Shown here: in pieces, positions 33,748 to 42,853 of the stretch
Layout: the number at the start of each line of letters is the position of its first letter
Position numbering within the stretch: position 1 is the stretch's first letter
Assembly: GCF_030159795.1 (NCBI RefSeq)
Contig: NZ_BSND01000006.1
Coordinates: 209,373-273,372 of the forward strand
Direction: 5' to 3'
DNA from: Methylophaga thalassica
Lineage (GTDB): Bacteria > Pseudomonadota > Gammaproteobacteria > Nitrosococcales > Methylophagaceae
Length of the DNA: 64,000 nucleotides
Notes under the pieces: generated by a model
The model's input: the letters and a program-made list of their open reading frames with translations, nothing else
What the model was told of the DNA's origin: nothing
Database searches by the model: none
Made by a program: the position numbers and the translations under genes

Positions 33748-34686
33748 TCAGGCAGGTTCAACTTGTGCCCAATAGCGGGTGAAATAATGGACTTTAACAG
33801 GTAGGGTACTACTGAGATTTTCTAATACGGATGACGTATTGTTGATATTAAATGCCCCGGAAATACGCAGAGAAGCCACAGCAGCATCACAGCGTAGCGC
33901 CCCTTTATGATAGCGAGCCAGTTCATTGATAAACTGATCCAATCGCCAGTTACTGACAATCAACATACCCTGTGTCCAGGCATCCATATTCACTGGCATT
34001 AAATTTAACGGGCTATGTTTTAATACATCAAAACGCATGCAATGTCCTGCCTGAACTTTGACCGCTTTATTGGCTTTTTCGGACTTCACTTCCACAGCAT
34101 GTTTACTGACACCGACCCAGGTCTCTCGATCATGACTTCGAACCTGAAACCGGGTGCCCAGCGCCTTCACTGATCCTTGTGCCGTTTTTACAATAAAATC
34201 TTGCGATGGCACGCCTTTGCCAGTCTCAATAATGACTTCACCACGGTATAAGGTTAACTCCCTGACATTGTCACTGAAGTTAACGTCTAAGGCGGTACTT
34301 GTATTCAGATACACTTTGCTGCCGTCAGCCAGCTCTATGGTTTTACGCTCGCCTGTACCCGTGCGGTGTTGTGCAACCAGACTCGACAGTGCTCTCTGTT
34401 GATAAGCCACGCCTCCAGCACTTCCCACGGTTAATACCACGACCAGTGTTTTGATTAACTGGCGGCGCGAGTGACGCGCTTTTTCCAAGGTCTCATGTCT
34501 GATTTCCGTAGGCACTAATTGCAGTTGTTTCTGTAAACGTTCCACCCTTTTCCAGGCATCATAATGACGGTTATCGGCATCTAGCCATGCCTGATGTGCT
34601 TGATATATGACATCTCCGGGCTGTGCATTGCGAAGATCCACAAACCAACTGGCCGCCTGAGTCAAAATATCTTCATTCAGCTTCAT
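33748..34686 (-). CDS. fecR: FecR-family anti-sigma regulator
   Basis: 312 residues: DUF4880 (LTQAASWFVDLRNAQPGD), helix about 72-92 (LIKTLVVVLTVGSAGGVAYQ), FecR domain (about 105-200, HRTGTGERKTIELADGSKVY, VKALGTRFQV) and STN-like end (ARYHKGALRCDAAVASLRIS). It begins 3 bases after the sigma factor stop and ends 106 bases before the receptor start. Confidence 0.9.
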   Translation of the reverse strand: MKLNEDILTQAASWFVDLRNAQPGDVIYQAHQAWLDADNRHYDAWKRVERLQKQLQLVPTEIRHETLEKARHSRRQLIKTLVVVLTVGSAGGVAYQQRALSSLVAQHRTGTGERKTIELADGSKVYLNTSTALDVNFSDNVRELTLYRGEVIIETGKGVPSQDFIVKTAQGSVKALGTRFQVRSHDRETWVGVSKHAVEVKSEKANKAVKVQAGHCMRFDVLKHSPLNLMPVNMDAWTQGMLIVSNWRLDQFINELARYHKGALRCDAAVASLRISGAFNINNTSSVLENLSSTLPVKVHYFTRYWAQVEPA

Positions 34687-34689
34687 CGT

Positions 34690-35181
34690 TTAATCTTCAA
34701 TCAGTAACAGGCACTGTGTCATGGCACGAATAAAGTGCTTACGAACGGTCGTTACCGACACATTTAGTTGCCTGCCAATTTCAGCAAAGGAAAGCCCATC
34801 CAACTGGGCCAGCAGAAATATTTGTCGCCCGCGCTCGCTCATCGCATCCAGCATTTTTTCGATCTGTAATAAGGTGTCGATAATGAGATGATGCTGTTCG
34901 GCAGAAATACTGTGTTGTTCTGGCTGAACTTGCAGCGCATCGAGATAGGCCTGCTCAACTGTGCGGCGGCGGAAAAAGTCGACCAGTAAACCACGTGCAA
35001 TACTGCTTAAATATGCTTTGGGTGAGTTGAATTCATGCTCACGCCCCTTTATCAATACCTTGATGAAAGTCTCCTGCGTGAGATCTTGAGCTTGCTCAAC
35101 ATTATTTAATCGAGAACGGATCCAACTCTGAAGCCAATGATGATGCTCTGAATAAAGTGATTCCAGTGTTTGCACAGCCAT
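34690..35181 (-). CDS. fecI: FecI-family ECF sigma factor
   Basis: 163 residues from the ATG at 35181. The longer frame from 35220 is rejected because it would read through the Fur box at 35206-35224. Region 2: LESLYSEHHHWLQSWIRSRL, AQDLTQETFIKVL, LLVDFFRRRTVEQAYL; region 4: SERGRQIFLLAQLDGLSFAE and VSVTTVRKHFIRAMTQC. First gene of a complete fecI-fecR-receptor set. Confidence 0.92.
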   Translation of the reverse strand: MAVQTLESLYSEHHHWLQSWIRSRLNNVEQAQDLTQETFIKVLIKGREHEFNSPKAYLSSIARGLLVDFFRRRTVEQAYLDALQVQPEQHSISAEQHHLIIDTLLQIEKMLDAMSERGRQIFLLAQLDGLSFAEIGRQLNVSVTTVRKHFIRAMTQCLLLIED

Positions 35182-35205
35182 TATTAATAGAACTACTTCA
35201 CAAGT

Positions 35206-35224
35206 GATAATGAGATACATTATC
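35206..35224 (-). promoter_or_regulatory. Fur box upstream of fecI
   Basis: GATAATGAGATACATTATC has perfect 7-base arms around AGATA, the same architecture as the site at 13132. It lies 25 bases before the chosen sigma factor start and supports that start. Confidence 0.85.
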
Positions 35225-35316
35225 GTTTTGGAAATTATTTAGCAATAGTGGTGTTATCTGTGCGTTTGATTTTTAAGGATTATTTTTAATAAAAAAATAG
35301 CTGTAGCCTTTCAGTT

Positions 35317-35778
35317 CTAACTCGGCTCGCCAACCACTTTAAGTTTAGTAGCAATAAAGTCTTTATGAGAGACATAAAGCAAACTGGCGAGCTTACGAAT
35401 CACATGCTCTTCTATGTCTTGTAATTCGTGATCGGCCCAGGCAATTTGCCAGAGCATTTCAATCAATTCAATTTTCTCTTGCTCGTTGTACTGCTGATTG
35501 ATATCGGCGGTGAAGCGGTAAAAGTCGGTGGCTTCGCTGTGTGCTCTTTCAGCATCAGCAATTAGTTTCTCCGCATCGCTGTCTTCAACATCAAACTGAC
35601 TGGCAAGGATCTGCCGTAACATGGCCTTTTCTGTTTCATGTTGCTCATTATCCACCGCAATGATTTCAATCATTAACGCGACGGCTGCCAACACTTTAGA
35701 CTGCTGCTGATTCGCTAGATAAGCATCAGTGTTATCACCTAAGGTGGATGAAAATATCTGTTTTAGTTTTTCGATCAT
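35317..35778 (-). CDS. TerB-like (tellurite-resistance TerB domain) protein
   Basis: 153 residues from the ATG at 35778, preceded by GGAG. Helical throughout; VLAAVALMIEIIAVDNEQHE and EMLWQIAWADHELQDIEEHV are the two metal-binding acidic helices of the TerB/COG4103 family (pattern D-x3-H...E and AD-x-E-...-E). The COG4103 branch is widespread and not tied to tellurite. Its stop faces the fecI promoter region; the start is 46 bases from the next gene's stop, so it may be co-transcribed with the peptidase genes upstream. Confidence 0.75.
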   Translation of the reverse strand: MIEKLKQIFSSTLGDNTDAYLANQQQSKVLAAVALMIEIIAVDNEQHETEKAMLRQILASQFDVEDSDAEKLIADAERAHSEATDFYRFTADINQQYNEQEKIELIEMLWQIAWADHELQDIEEHVIRKLASLLYVSHKDFIATKLKVVGEPS

Positions 35779-35824
35779 AGTTATCTCCTGCAAGCAAAAC
35801 CGACTGCCCGCAGGTGAATAAAGT

Positions 35825-36967
35825 TCATTTTTTATTAGCCGGACTGACGATGACGGCAGCTTGATAGCGTGGTTTGCCGTAGCCAATCATGCGGTTAAAC
35901 TCTTTGTGTGTGACGGGAATGTAACCACTGTCGGTGACACTTTTATTATCATCCCAGTCCACATCCGGATCATGAAAATACACAAAGGTATCGGAGACAG
36001 ACACCACCAAAATCCAGTGAGGTGATTTACTCTGATTGAGACGATAAGAACTAATCAGAACCAACGCTAATGAACCTTTGGAGAGGTACTCTCTTAGCAA
36101 AGCAGAATCCACTGGTGCTTTCACTTGTTTGATATCAGATCGCGCTATTTTTTCAATAAAGTCCTGATGCACACATTCAATAACGGACTTCTTTTCTTCG
36201 CTACGCACACCATTGATAAAAGGAATATCGTCTGAGTTACAAACCAAGGTAGTTTTCAAACCGCGCTCATTAGCAGCTAGTGCCAAACCTTGTGGACTGC
36301 AGCCACCATGACCTGAGGTCATAAAAATAGTGGTGGCCTCGCGCCATAATTGCAATTCAAGCTGACGAGTGAGGGCTAACTCCTCATCCATACTCTTCAT
36401 CGCCATCATCAGGCAAGCCGGTCCACAGGTAAAATCGGTCGATTGAGAGTAATGTGAAACTTCAGGATGGGTGACTTCTGGTACATGATGCAGCACTTTC
36501 ATCATGCGGATAGCATCTGCATGATCCTCATAGAAGTCGCTGACAATATCAAACGGCTGATAACCCAACTTCTCATATAGCTTGATAGCGCCAAAATTAT
36601 CAGGACGAACTTCTAGACGCAGAAAACTTCGACCGTCATCCAGTGCCTGCGTCTCGGCTTCCTGCATTAATTTGGCAGCAATACCAGCTTTACGATAATG
36701 AGCATCAACAGCTAATGAGTAAACACGGCCAAGCGATGTGCCTTGTGAGTAAAGTAACAACACATAGGCCACCAACTGCTCATTGCTTGTGGCCACCAGC
36801 AACAAATTATGGCCTTTTTTGATCATCCATTTGAAGCTGCGCCTTGAAATACGATCTGTTTCAAAGCACGCTTCTTCTAACTTGCTGAGCGCGTTAACGT
36901 CATCAAGCGTCGCCTCGCGGAGTAAAAACTCAGCGGGCGTTATGGTTGGCATGTTCAGTGAGTCCAT
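35825..36967 (-). CDS. GNAT acetyltransferase fused to a C39-like cysteine peptidase
   Basis: 380 residues. Domain 1 (about 14-160) is a RimI-like GNAT with VDAHYRKAGIAAKLMQEAE holding the acetyl-CoA loop and NFGAIKLYEKLGYQP. Domain 2 (about 170-375) is a C39-like peptidase: DFTCGPACLMMA (C181), HW at H317 and HDPD (D333) give a complete Cys-His-Asp set. It overlaps the DUF2817 gene by 38 bases. The trio GNAT-C39, DUF2817 and RimK is known to me as a predicted peptide-ligase cluster with associated processing enzymes. Its product is not characterised as far as I recall. Confidence 0.85.
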   Translation of the reverse strand: MDSLNMPTITPAEFLLREATLDDVNALSKLEEACFETDRISRRSFKWMIKKGHNLLLVATSNEQLVAYVLLLYSQGTSLGRVYSLAVDAHYRKAGIAAKLMQEAETQALDDGRSFLRLEVRPDNFGAIKLYEKLGYQPFDIVSDFYEDHADAIRMMKVLHHVPEVTHPEVSHYSQSTDFTCGPACLMMAMKSMDEELALTRQLELQLWREATTIFMTSGHGGCSPQGLALAANERGLKTTLVCNSDDIPFINGVRSEEKKSVIECVHQDFIEKIARSDIKQVKAPVDSALLREYLSKGSLALVLISSYRLNQSKSPHWILVVSVSDTFVYFHDPDVDWDDNKSVTDSGYIPVTHKEFNRMIGYGKPRYQAAVIVSPANKK

Positions 36968-38003
36968 CTAGTGCCATTTCGATAACCTGGCGGCCACGGA
37001 AAAGAACCAGTTCCTGCCATTGTTTTTGATCAGGGCAGAAGAAATCCTGCATAGCATGTTTTACATCCATGGTGACATCATCAGACCAGTCAATTTTGCC
37101 TTTTTGTTGTAGTTTTTGATCATCAGATAACACCTGCAACATCTGCTGAGTACCAAATGTGCCGAACTCCAGCGTTAAGAAGCACACGTTATCACCTTGT
37201 TGATGCCAAAAGTAATCATGTAAACCTAATTTGGTACCTGAACTCGATGTACCGAGTGACGGTTCGGTGACCGTTGCACCAAATAACTCGACCGCATATT
37301 GATGCCCCTGACTGTCGACAGGGTGATCGCAGATAAGCTCACCAAAACCGTAGGGGCCAAGACCACTATGAATATCAATCACAATCACTTGTTTACGTTT
37401 AGTAGGCTTAATTTGTGCTGCCAGCTGCTCAATAAGTTGACGTGACCATGTGGGTTCTTTGCCACCGAAGTAAGGGGCTGATGGTTGCTCGTATTGACCT
37501 TCAGATAGTAAATCAAATTTTTCTCTATCTTGGGCCACGGTGGCGATATCCGTTTTACCCTGCTCAAGCTCTTTCCAGATTTCAGCACCTTTCGATGCTG
37601 GCAGCTCACTGTCAAAATCAACAAAGTTACGATTGAGATCAATACCTTGATCATCACCACGGCTGGCCCAGGCAAACCCCCAAGGGTTAATGGCATGAAC
37701 AAGTATCACACACACATCGGGAGGAAGACGACGATAACGCGTGACAAAATCGGCTTGAATCGCAGAACCAGCACCACCTTCCACACCATGCAACCCAGAC
37801 ACTAACACGATGATATTTTCTGCTTTTGGATTGCCCGCCCAAGCGATGTCACAAAATAGCTTTTCGTTTTTAGGGCCTTTGAGTGGATGAGGATGATGCG
37901 TTAACCTTTCAATAATCGAGCTGGTTTCAACATTATTGATGAATTTATCTCTTGCGCTGGAATAGCGCTGCGAAAATACGCTTAAAACTGCATCTGCATA
38001 CAT
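36930..38003 (-). CDS. DUF2817 family M14-like zinc carboxypeptidase/deacylase
   Basis: 357 residues from the ATG at 38003, chosen for AGGAGG 11 bases upstream over a frame beginning at 38084. VLVSGLHGVEGGAGS holds the zinc pair HxxE, VIVIDIHSGLGPYG the third ligand histidine, and FLTLEFGTFGTQQML a glutamate at the catalytic position. The family removes C-terminal or acyl groups from peptide-like substrates. Divergent from the RimK gene (165 bases apart), and upstream of GNAT-C39, so it probably trims the amidoligase product. Confidence 0.82.
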   Translation of the reverse strand: MYADAVLSVFSQRYSSARDKFINNVETSSIIERLTHHPHPLKGPKNEKLFCDIAWAGNPKAENIIVLVSGLHGVEGGAGSAIQADFVTRYRRLPPDVCVILVHAINPWGFAWASRGDDQGIDLNRNFVDFDSELPASKGAEIWKELEQGKTDIATVAQDREKFDLLSEGQYEQPSAPYFGGKEPTWSRQLIEQLAAQIKPTKRKQVIVIDIHSGLGPYGFGELICDHPVDSQGHQYAVELFGATVTEPSLGTSSSGTKLGLHDYFWHQQGDNVCFLTLEFGTFGTQQMLQVLSDDQKLQQKGKIDWSDDVTMDVKHAMQDFFCPDQKQWQELVLFRGRQVIEMALDGLTEHANHNAR

Positions 38004-38168
38004 TTTAACGGGCCTCCTGTGCAAAATTTTCGCGAAGGATATGTGAGTTTTGCCATTTTGACCAGCAAATAAAAAGGGATGCAAAATTTTTTATCACATC
38101 CCCTGTCTATTCACTTTATGATTCGCTTTTAAAAAGCACCACTATGCGACCAACAGTAAGGACAAGCC

Positions 38169-39644
38169 ATGACTAAGCACTTGATAATAGTTGAAAATAT
38201 TGACGACTGGAGTCCTTACTTCCCCAGCGAGCAAGTAATTGATGTCGATACCTATCTACAATCCCTGTCGCAAAATACACACTCACCTGCGCAAATCCTT
38301 AATTTATGCCGAAGTCTGGATTATCTCAGCCGCGGCTATTATTGCTCGATGGTGGCTGAAGCACGCGGTCATCGTGTATTACCCGGTCTACGGACGATTA
38401 ACGACCTGTCCCGTAAAAGTCTTTACGCCTATGATCTGTCGGACTTATCCACACAATTGGATAAGCAGCTCAGTACCACCTCAGCCGAAAGTTTTGTATT
38501 AAAAATCTGTTTTGGACAAACGCCCGTCACCTCATTACAAAAACTAGCCCGACAAATATTTGAACAATTCCCTTGCCCGATTCTGGAAGTCGAGTTTAGT
38601 TTTAACGCACACTGGATTATCAGCCAGATCAAAGCCGGTGCGATTAATAAACTGACTGAAACAGAGCAAGACTTCTTTGCTGAAGCGCTGGATAGCTTTA
38701 GTCATCGCTTATGGCGAAAACCAGCCAAACGCCGTCAATTTCGTTACGACATGGCCATTTTACATAACCCTAAAGAAACGATGCCACCGAGCGATATGGC
38801 CGCATTGAAGAAGTTCATTAGCAGCGGTCGCCGTATTGGTATTGATGTGGAACTGATCACGCCGAAAGATTACATCCGTCTCGCTGAATATGATGCCTTG
38901 TTTATTCGTGAAACCACGGCCACACATAATCACACCTATAAGTTTGCCCGTCGCGCAGAAAGTGAAGGCTTGGTGGTCATTGATGATCCAACCTCGATCA
39001 TTCGCTGTACCAATAAAATTTATTTAAAAGAACTGCTATCCGCCAACAATCTACCTATGCCGGATTCACACCTGCTATATCGCAATGATACGGCTGGTCT
39101 GGACAAACTGTGTGAGACAGCGACCTTCCCATTGGTAATGAAAATCCCTGACGGCGCTTTTTCAAAAGGTGTGATTAAGGTGAACAACGCGGATGAACTT
39201 CGCGAGCAAGCGCCCGCCTTCTTTCAGCAGTCGGCTATTATTCTGTTACAGGAATTTATGTATACCGATTATGATTGGCGTATCGGTATGTTTAATAACA
39301 AACCTATCTACGCCTGCCAGTACTTTATGAGTAAAGGACATTGGCAAATCTACAATCACAACACCAAGAAAGGCACATCCAGTGGTAAATCTTCCGCTAT
39401 CCCTATGAGCGAAGTTCCTGAAAAAGTACTGAAAATTGCGACAAAAGCCGCGAAGTTGATAGGAAATGGTCTGTATGGCCTCGATATCAAACAAAGTGGT
39501 AATCGTATTGTGATTATTGAAATCAATGACAACCCCAGTATCGATAGTGGTGTTGAAGATAATTATCTCGGTATGGCGTTATACGATGACATTATGCGAG
39601 AGTTTTTAAGGCGGCTGGAAGAACGCCGGGCTGCCAGCCATTAA
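38169..39644 (+). CDS. RimK-like ATP-grasp amidoligase with RLAN N-terminal domain
   Basis: 491 residues. N-terminal RLAN domain (about 1-165) includes RSLDYLSRGYYCSMVAEARG; the C-terminal ATP-grasp (about 285-485) includes CTNKIYLKELLSANNLPMP, FPLVMKIPDGAFSKGVIKVN, the QEFMYTDYDWRIGMF strand and VIIEINDNPSIDSGVE with the metal-binding E and N. RimK relatives join amino acids by ATP-dependent peptide bond formation. Here the substrate is unknown. A palindromic terminator follows directly. Confidence 0.87.
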   Translation: MTKHLIIVENIDDWSPYFPSEQVIDVDTYLQSLSQNTHSPAQILNLCRSLDYLSRGYYCSMVAEARGHRVLPGLRTINDLSRKSLYAYDLSDLSTQLDKQLSTTSAESFVLKICFGQTPVTSLQKLARQIFEQFPCPILEVEFSFNAHWIISQIKAGAINKLTETEQDFFAEALDSFSHRLWRKPAKRRQFRYDMAILHNPKETMPPSDMAALKKFISSGRRIGIDVELITPKDYIRLAEYDALFIRETTATHNHTYKFARRAESEGLVVIDDPTSIIRCTNKIYLKELLSANNLPMPDSHLLYRNDTAGLDKLCETATFPLVMKIPDGAFSKGVIKVNNADELREQAPAFFQQSAIILLQEFMYTDYDWRIGMFNNKPIYACQYFMSKGHWQIYNHNTKKGTSSGKSSAIPMSEVPEKVLKIATKAAKLIGNGLYGLDIKQSGNRIVIIEINDNPSIDSGVEDNYLGMALYDDIMREFLRRLEERRAASH

Positions 39645-39658
39645 CCTGCTGTTACAAA

Positions 39659-39691
39659 CAAAAAAGGCGCTGAAATTCAGCGCCTTTTTTG
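39659..39691. terminator. Bidirectional Rho-independent terminator
   Basis: AAAAAAGGCGCTG pairs perfectly with CAGCGCCTTTTTT around AAATT. It serves the RimK-like gene and the convergent receptor gene. Confidence 0.9.
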
Positions 39692-39711
39692 TTTAACAAG
39701 CCGTTTCTAGC

Positions 39712-41781
39712 TTAGAAGCTATAACTTGCCCCGACATGAAGGTAACGTTTTTCACCAACGAAGTAGCGATAGCCATCAGGGTTTACACCAGGAATTGGTC
39801 TGAAGTCAGCACGTTCGGCATATTCAGTATTAAATAAGTTTTGAACTCTTCCATATAGTTTTAGGTTTTCAGTTAATTGATGCGAGGCATGAAGATTAAA
39901 CACATCATGTCCATCATACTTAGCAGTATTCCCATCATTAATGTAATACTCACCCATATGTTCCCACTCTAACTCAGCACGACTTTTTGGCGTGAAATTC
40001 CAACCCAGTCTGACATTTGCCATCTGTTTAGGTGCTGTTACCAGATAGTTGCCGCTCTCAATGGTACTGTAGTCATCTGAGCTTGCTCTGTTGAAATCAT
40101 ATTCATGTTTAGCAAAGGTTAGATTAGCCGCCACATCGAACTGACTGTTAAAGGGATAGAACATACCGAGTTCGAGACCCGTATGTTTAGTCTTGCCATC
40201 ATTGACGTTGATATCGTTGCTATCCGTAAAGAAATAATCTTTCTTTCTCATATGATAGGCAGTGATTTCATACTGGAACCCTTCCCCAACTTTTCTGACA
40301 CCGACTTCGATACTGTCGATTTGTTCAGAGTCTGCTCGATCACCATTATTGTTCTGAATTCGATATAGATCGGTTGTCTGAGGAGCACGGTTACCTCGAG
40401 CATAGTTAATAAATGCAGAAGTATCATCCGTTAACTCTTGTACTAACCCTAATTTAGGACTCAGATTATTAAACGAGTCATCGCGTGATTCAGGGCGATA
40501 ATATCGACTTGTTATCACACCAGATGTTGTATTGTTAGTGTAGTCGTATTTGGTGTATTCATAACGTACACCTGCTATTAGGCGTGTTTTATCTAAGATT
40601 TGCCATTCAGTATGGGCGTATGGCGCAATAACTGTTGCATCAACGTCATAATCATAATGCACGCCTGGTATGAAGCCTCTGACCGTGGTTGAATTATTTT
40701 GGACTTCTTTTAATTGCCCTTCTGTGTACTCAAAATCAGTACCCAAAATGATTTTATGACCACCATCCAGCTCTTTTGTATAGGAGCTTAACAAGCCAAC
40801 ACTACTGTGTTTATTGCTCTCAACTGGCTTACCCGGAGAGAGGAAATGCATCAAGAAATTCATCTCAGTATGTCGAACATAAGGTGTCAGCGTGAATGAA
40901 GATGTATCACTTAATTCATGAATCCACTCAGTAGATAAACGATACGACTTGGCGTCACGATAAGCTTCAGGATTGGGATTTTGACGAGACAAGCTTTCAT
41001 CTTCATAGACCTTATATCCCGTAATATAACCAGCAGTTTCTTGATTCAGGTTGGTGTAGCTGAATAAGGTCTTGAAACTATCAACATCACCCAGATAATC
41101 ATGTCTGAAACTGACTTTCTGCTGGTCATAACCTGAGTCACTGACATAACCTCCATCTGTAGTGCCATTCACGCTCAAACGGTAACCATGTCTACCAACG
41201 GTGTCACTTATCGTGGCTTTAGTTTGATATAAGTCATGTGGACCGATTGAGAAATCAATCTGACGTTCTAAGTCCAAAGAAGGCGCACGACTCAATACGT
41301 TTACCAGGCCATGAACCGCATTAGAACCATATAACGCACTACCCGGTCCGCGAACGACTTCAATACCTCCCGCCTGCTCATAGTTGACTTCAAATAAGCC
41401 ATTCACATTGGCAAAACCAGCAGCACGAAGTGGGATACCATCTTCAAGAAATAGGAATGAACCTGCGCCTGCACCACCGGTCAGTACAGGTGAACGGATT
41501 GAAGTCAAATGCTCTTGACCATTACCGTGCTGAATATTGACACCACTAACGCGATTAAGAATTTCACTGATATGATCTGGTCGCACAAGATCGATTTCTT
41601 CTTCTGATACTTTGCCAGTATTCCCGGCTTGCTCAAGTAATGGTGTCTCAGAACGCGTACCTGTCACCACCATGCCACCAAGCGAAACTTCTTTATCACC
41701 CATTTCTTCGGCAAAGGCGGGTTGCCACATTGTAGTCGCTGCAGCAGCCACCATTAATGTGAGTTGTTTTTTTGAAAACAT
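39712..41781 (-). CDS. TonB-dependent outer-membrane receptor, ligand unassigned
   Basis: 689 residues: signal peptide to AFA at residue 24, a TonB-box-like GGMVVTGTRSETPL near 35-48, plug (IDLVRPDHISEILNRVSGVN, EVVRGPGSALYGSNAVHGL) and a barrel ending GASYSF. No STN domain and no sigma factor beside it. I saw no Fur box in its 163-base upstream region, unlike the other receptors, so the ligand may not be an iron source. Its neighbours give no clue. Confidence 0.82.
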   Translation of the reverse strand: MFSKKQLTLMVAAAATTMWQPAFAEEMGDKEVSLGGMVVTGTRSETPLLEQAGNTGKVSEEEIDLVRPDHISEILNRVSGVNIQHGNGQEHLTSIRSPVLTGGAGAGSFLFLEDGIPLRAAGFANVNGLFEVNYEQAGGIEVVRGPGSALYGSNAVHGLVNVLSRAPSLDLERQIDFSIGPHDLYQTKATISDTVGRHGYRLSVNGTTDGGYVSDSGYDQQKVSFRHDYLGDVDSFKTLFSYTNLNQETAGYITGYKVYEDESLSRQNPNPEAYRDAKSYRLSTEWIHELSDTSSFTLTPYVRHTEMNFLMHFLSPGKPVESNKHSSVGLLSSYTKELDGGHKIILGTDFEYTEGQLKEVQNNSTTVRGFIPGVHYDYDVDATVIAPYAHTEWQILDKTRLIAGVRYEYTKYDYTNNTTSGVITSRYYRPESRDDSFNNLSPKLGLVQELTDDTSAFINYARGNRAPQTTDLYRIQNNNGDRADSEQIDSIEVGVRKVGEGFQYEITAYHMRKKDYFFTDSNDINVNDGKTKHTGLELGMFYPFNSQFDVAANLTFAKHEYDFNRASSDDYSTIESGNYLVTAPKQMANVRLGWNFTPKSRAELEWEHMGEYYINDGNTAKYDGHDVFNLHASHQLTENLKLYGRVQNLFNTEYAERADFRPIPGVNPDGYRYFVGEKRYLHVGASYSF

Positions 41782-41878
41782 AATCCAAATTCTCTCTTGT
41801 AAATGATCATTAATCCCGTGATTGGGGAAAATTTTCCCATACAGAAGGTTTTAATACATCAGAAAAATCCCTAAACCC

Positions 41879-41907
41879 ATTGAAAATAGACATTCAAATC
41901 CCCAATT
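41879..41907 (+). promoter_or_regulatory. Candidate RpoH (sigma-32) heat-shock promoter
   Basis: ATTGAAA (41879-41885) and CCCCAATT (41900-41907) are separated by 14 bases, close to the sigma-32 consensus CTTGAAA-13/14-CCCCATNT. It lies 38 bases before the dnaJ-like start. Confidence 0.6.
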
Positions 41908-41944
41908 ACATGATCAAGATCAATTTCAGGTACATAATCCATTT

Positions 41945-42835
41945 ATGGAATACAAAGACTATTACAAAATTTTGGGTGTCGCCCGTGATGCTTCTCAGGA
42001 CGAGATAAAGAAGGCCTATCGGAAGCTGGCCAGAAAATATCACCCCGATGTCAGTAAAGAAGCGAACGCTGAAGACAAATTTAAAGAAGTAGGTGAAGCC
42101 TACGAAGTCTTACGTGACGAACAAAAACGTGCTCAGTACGATCAATTCGGCAGTAATTACCGTCACGGCCAATCATTTAATCCGCCCCCAGGCTGGGATG
42201 ATCATGCCGGTTTTGGTGGTGGCAACTTTAGCAGCTTCTTTGAAAACATGTTTGGCGGCATGGGAGGAATGGGCGGCGGCATGGGAGATAACTTCTTTGC
42301 CCGTGGTGAAGATGTGAATGCCAAAATTACTATTTCTCTGGAAGATGCATTTAACGGTGCCACCAAAACAATTCGTCGTCCTGCCGGCGCCAGTCAGTCA
42401 GGCACGATTAATGTAAAAATCCCGGCAGGCATTGCCTCCGGTAAGAAAATACGCCTTTCAGGCCAGGGTAAATCGGGCGGTGGCGGCAAGTCCGGTGACT
42501 TGTATCTTGAAGTAAACATTGCACCACATCGTCATTTCCGTCTGGAAGACAAAGATGTGTATCTGGATTTACCTATTGCGCCATGGGAAGCGGCTTTAGG
42601 TGCCAAAGTTACCGTACCCACCTTAGCAGGAAAAATTAATCTGACCATTCCGGCTGGTGCTCGTAGTGGTCAAAAAATGCGGCTGAAAGGACGTGGATTA
42701 CCGGGCAAAGAACCTGGCGACGAATTTGTGGTCTTGCAGATAATGGTGCCGCCTGCTGACAGTGATAAAGCGAAAAAGCTTTACCAGCAGATGGCAGAAG
42801 AAATGGCTTTTAACCCGCGAGAGTCGCTGGAATAA
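41945..42835 (+). CDS. cbpA: CbpA-type DnaJ co-chaperone
   Basis: 296 residues. J-domain (1-65) with HPD at 33-35 (KYHPDV); a G/F-rich linker (about 66-110, including [12 protein letters not shown]); C-terminal domains I and II (about 115-290) without the zinc-finger cysteines of DnaJ, so class B like CbpA. It stimulates DnaK and may bind curved DNA. Downstream degQ follows by 18 bases, and a sigma-32-like promoter precedes, making a heat-shock operon. Confidence 0.88.
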   Translation: MEYKDYYKILGVARDASQDEIKKAYRKLARKYHPDVSKEANAEDKFKEVGEAYEVLRDEQKRAQYDQFGSNYRHGQSFNPPPGWDDHAGFGGGNFSSFFENMFGGMGGMGGGMGDNFFARGEDVNAKITISLEDAFNGATKTIRRPAGASQSGTINVKIPAGIASGKKIRLSGQGKSGGGGKSGDLYLEVNIAPHRHFRLEDKDVYLDLPIAPWEAALGAKVTVPTLAGKINLTIPAGARSGQKMRLKGRGLPGKEPGDEFVVLQIMVPPADSDKAKKLYQQMAEEMAFNPRESLE

Positions 42836-42853
42836 TTTTTATCGGGAGGCGTT

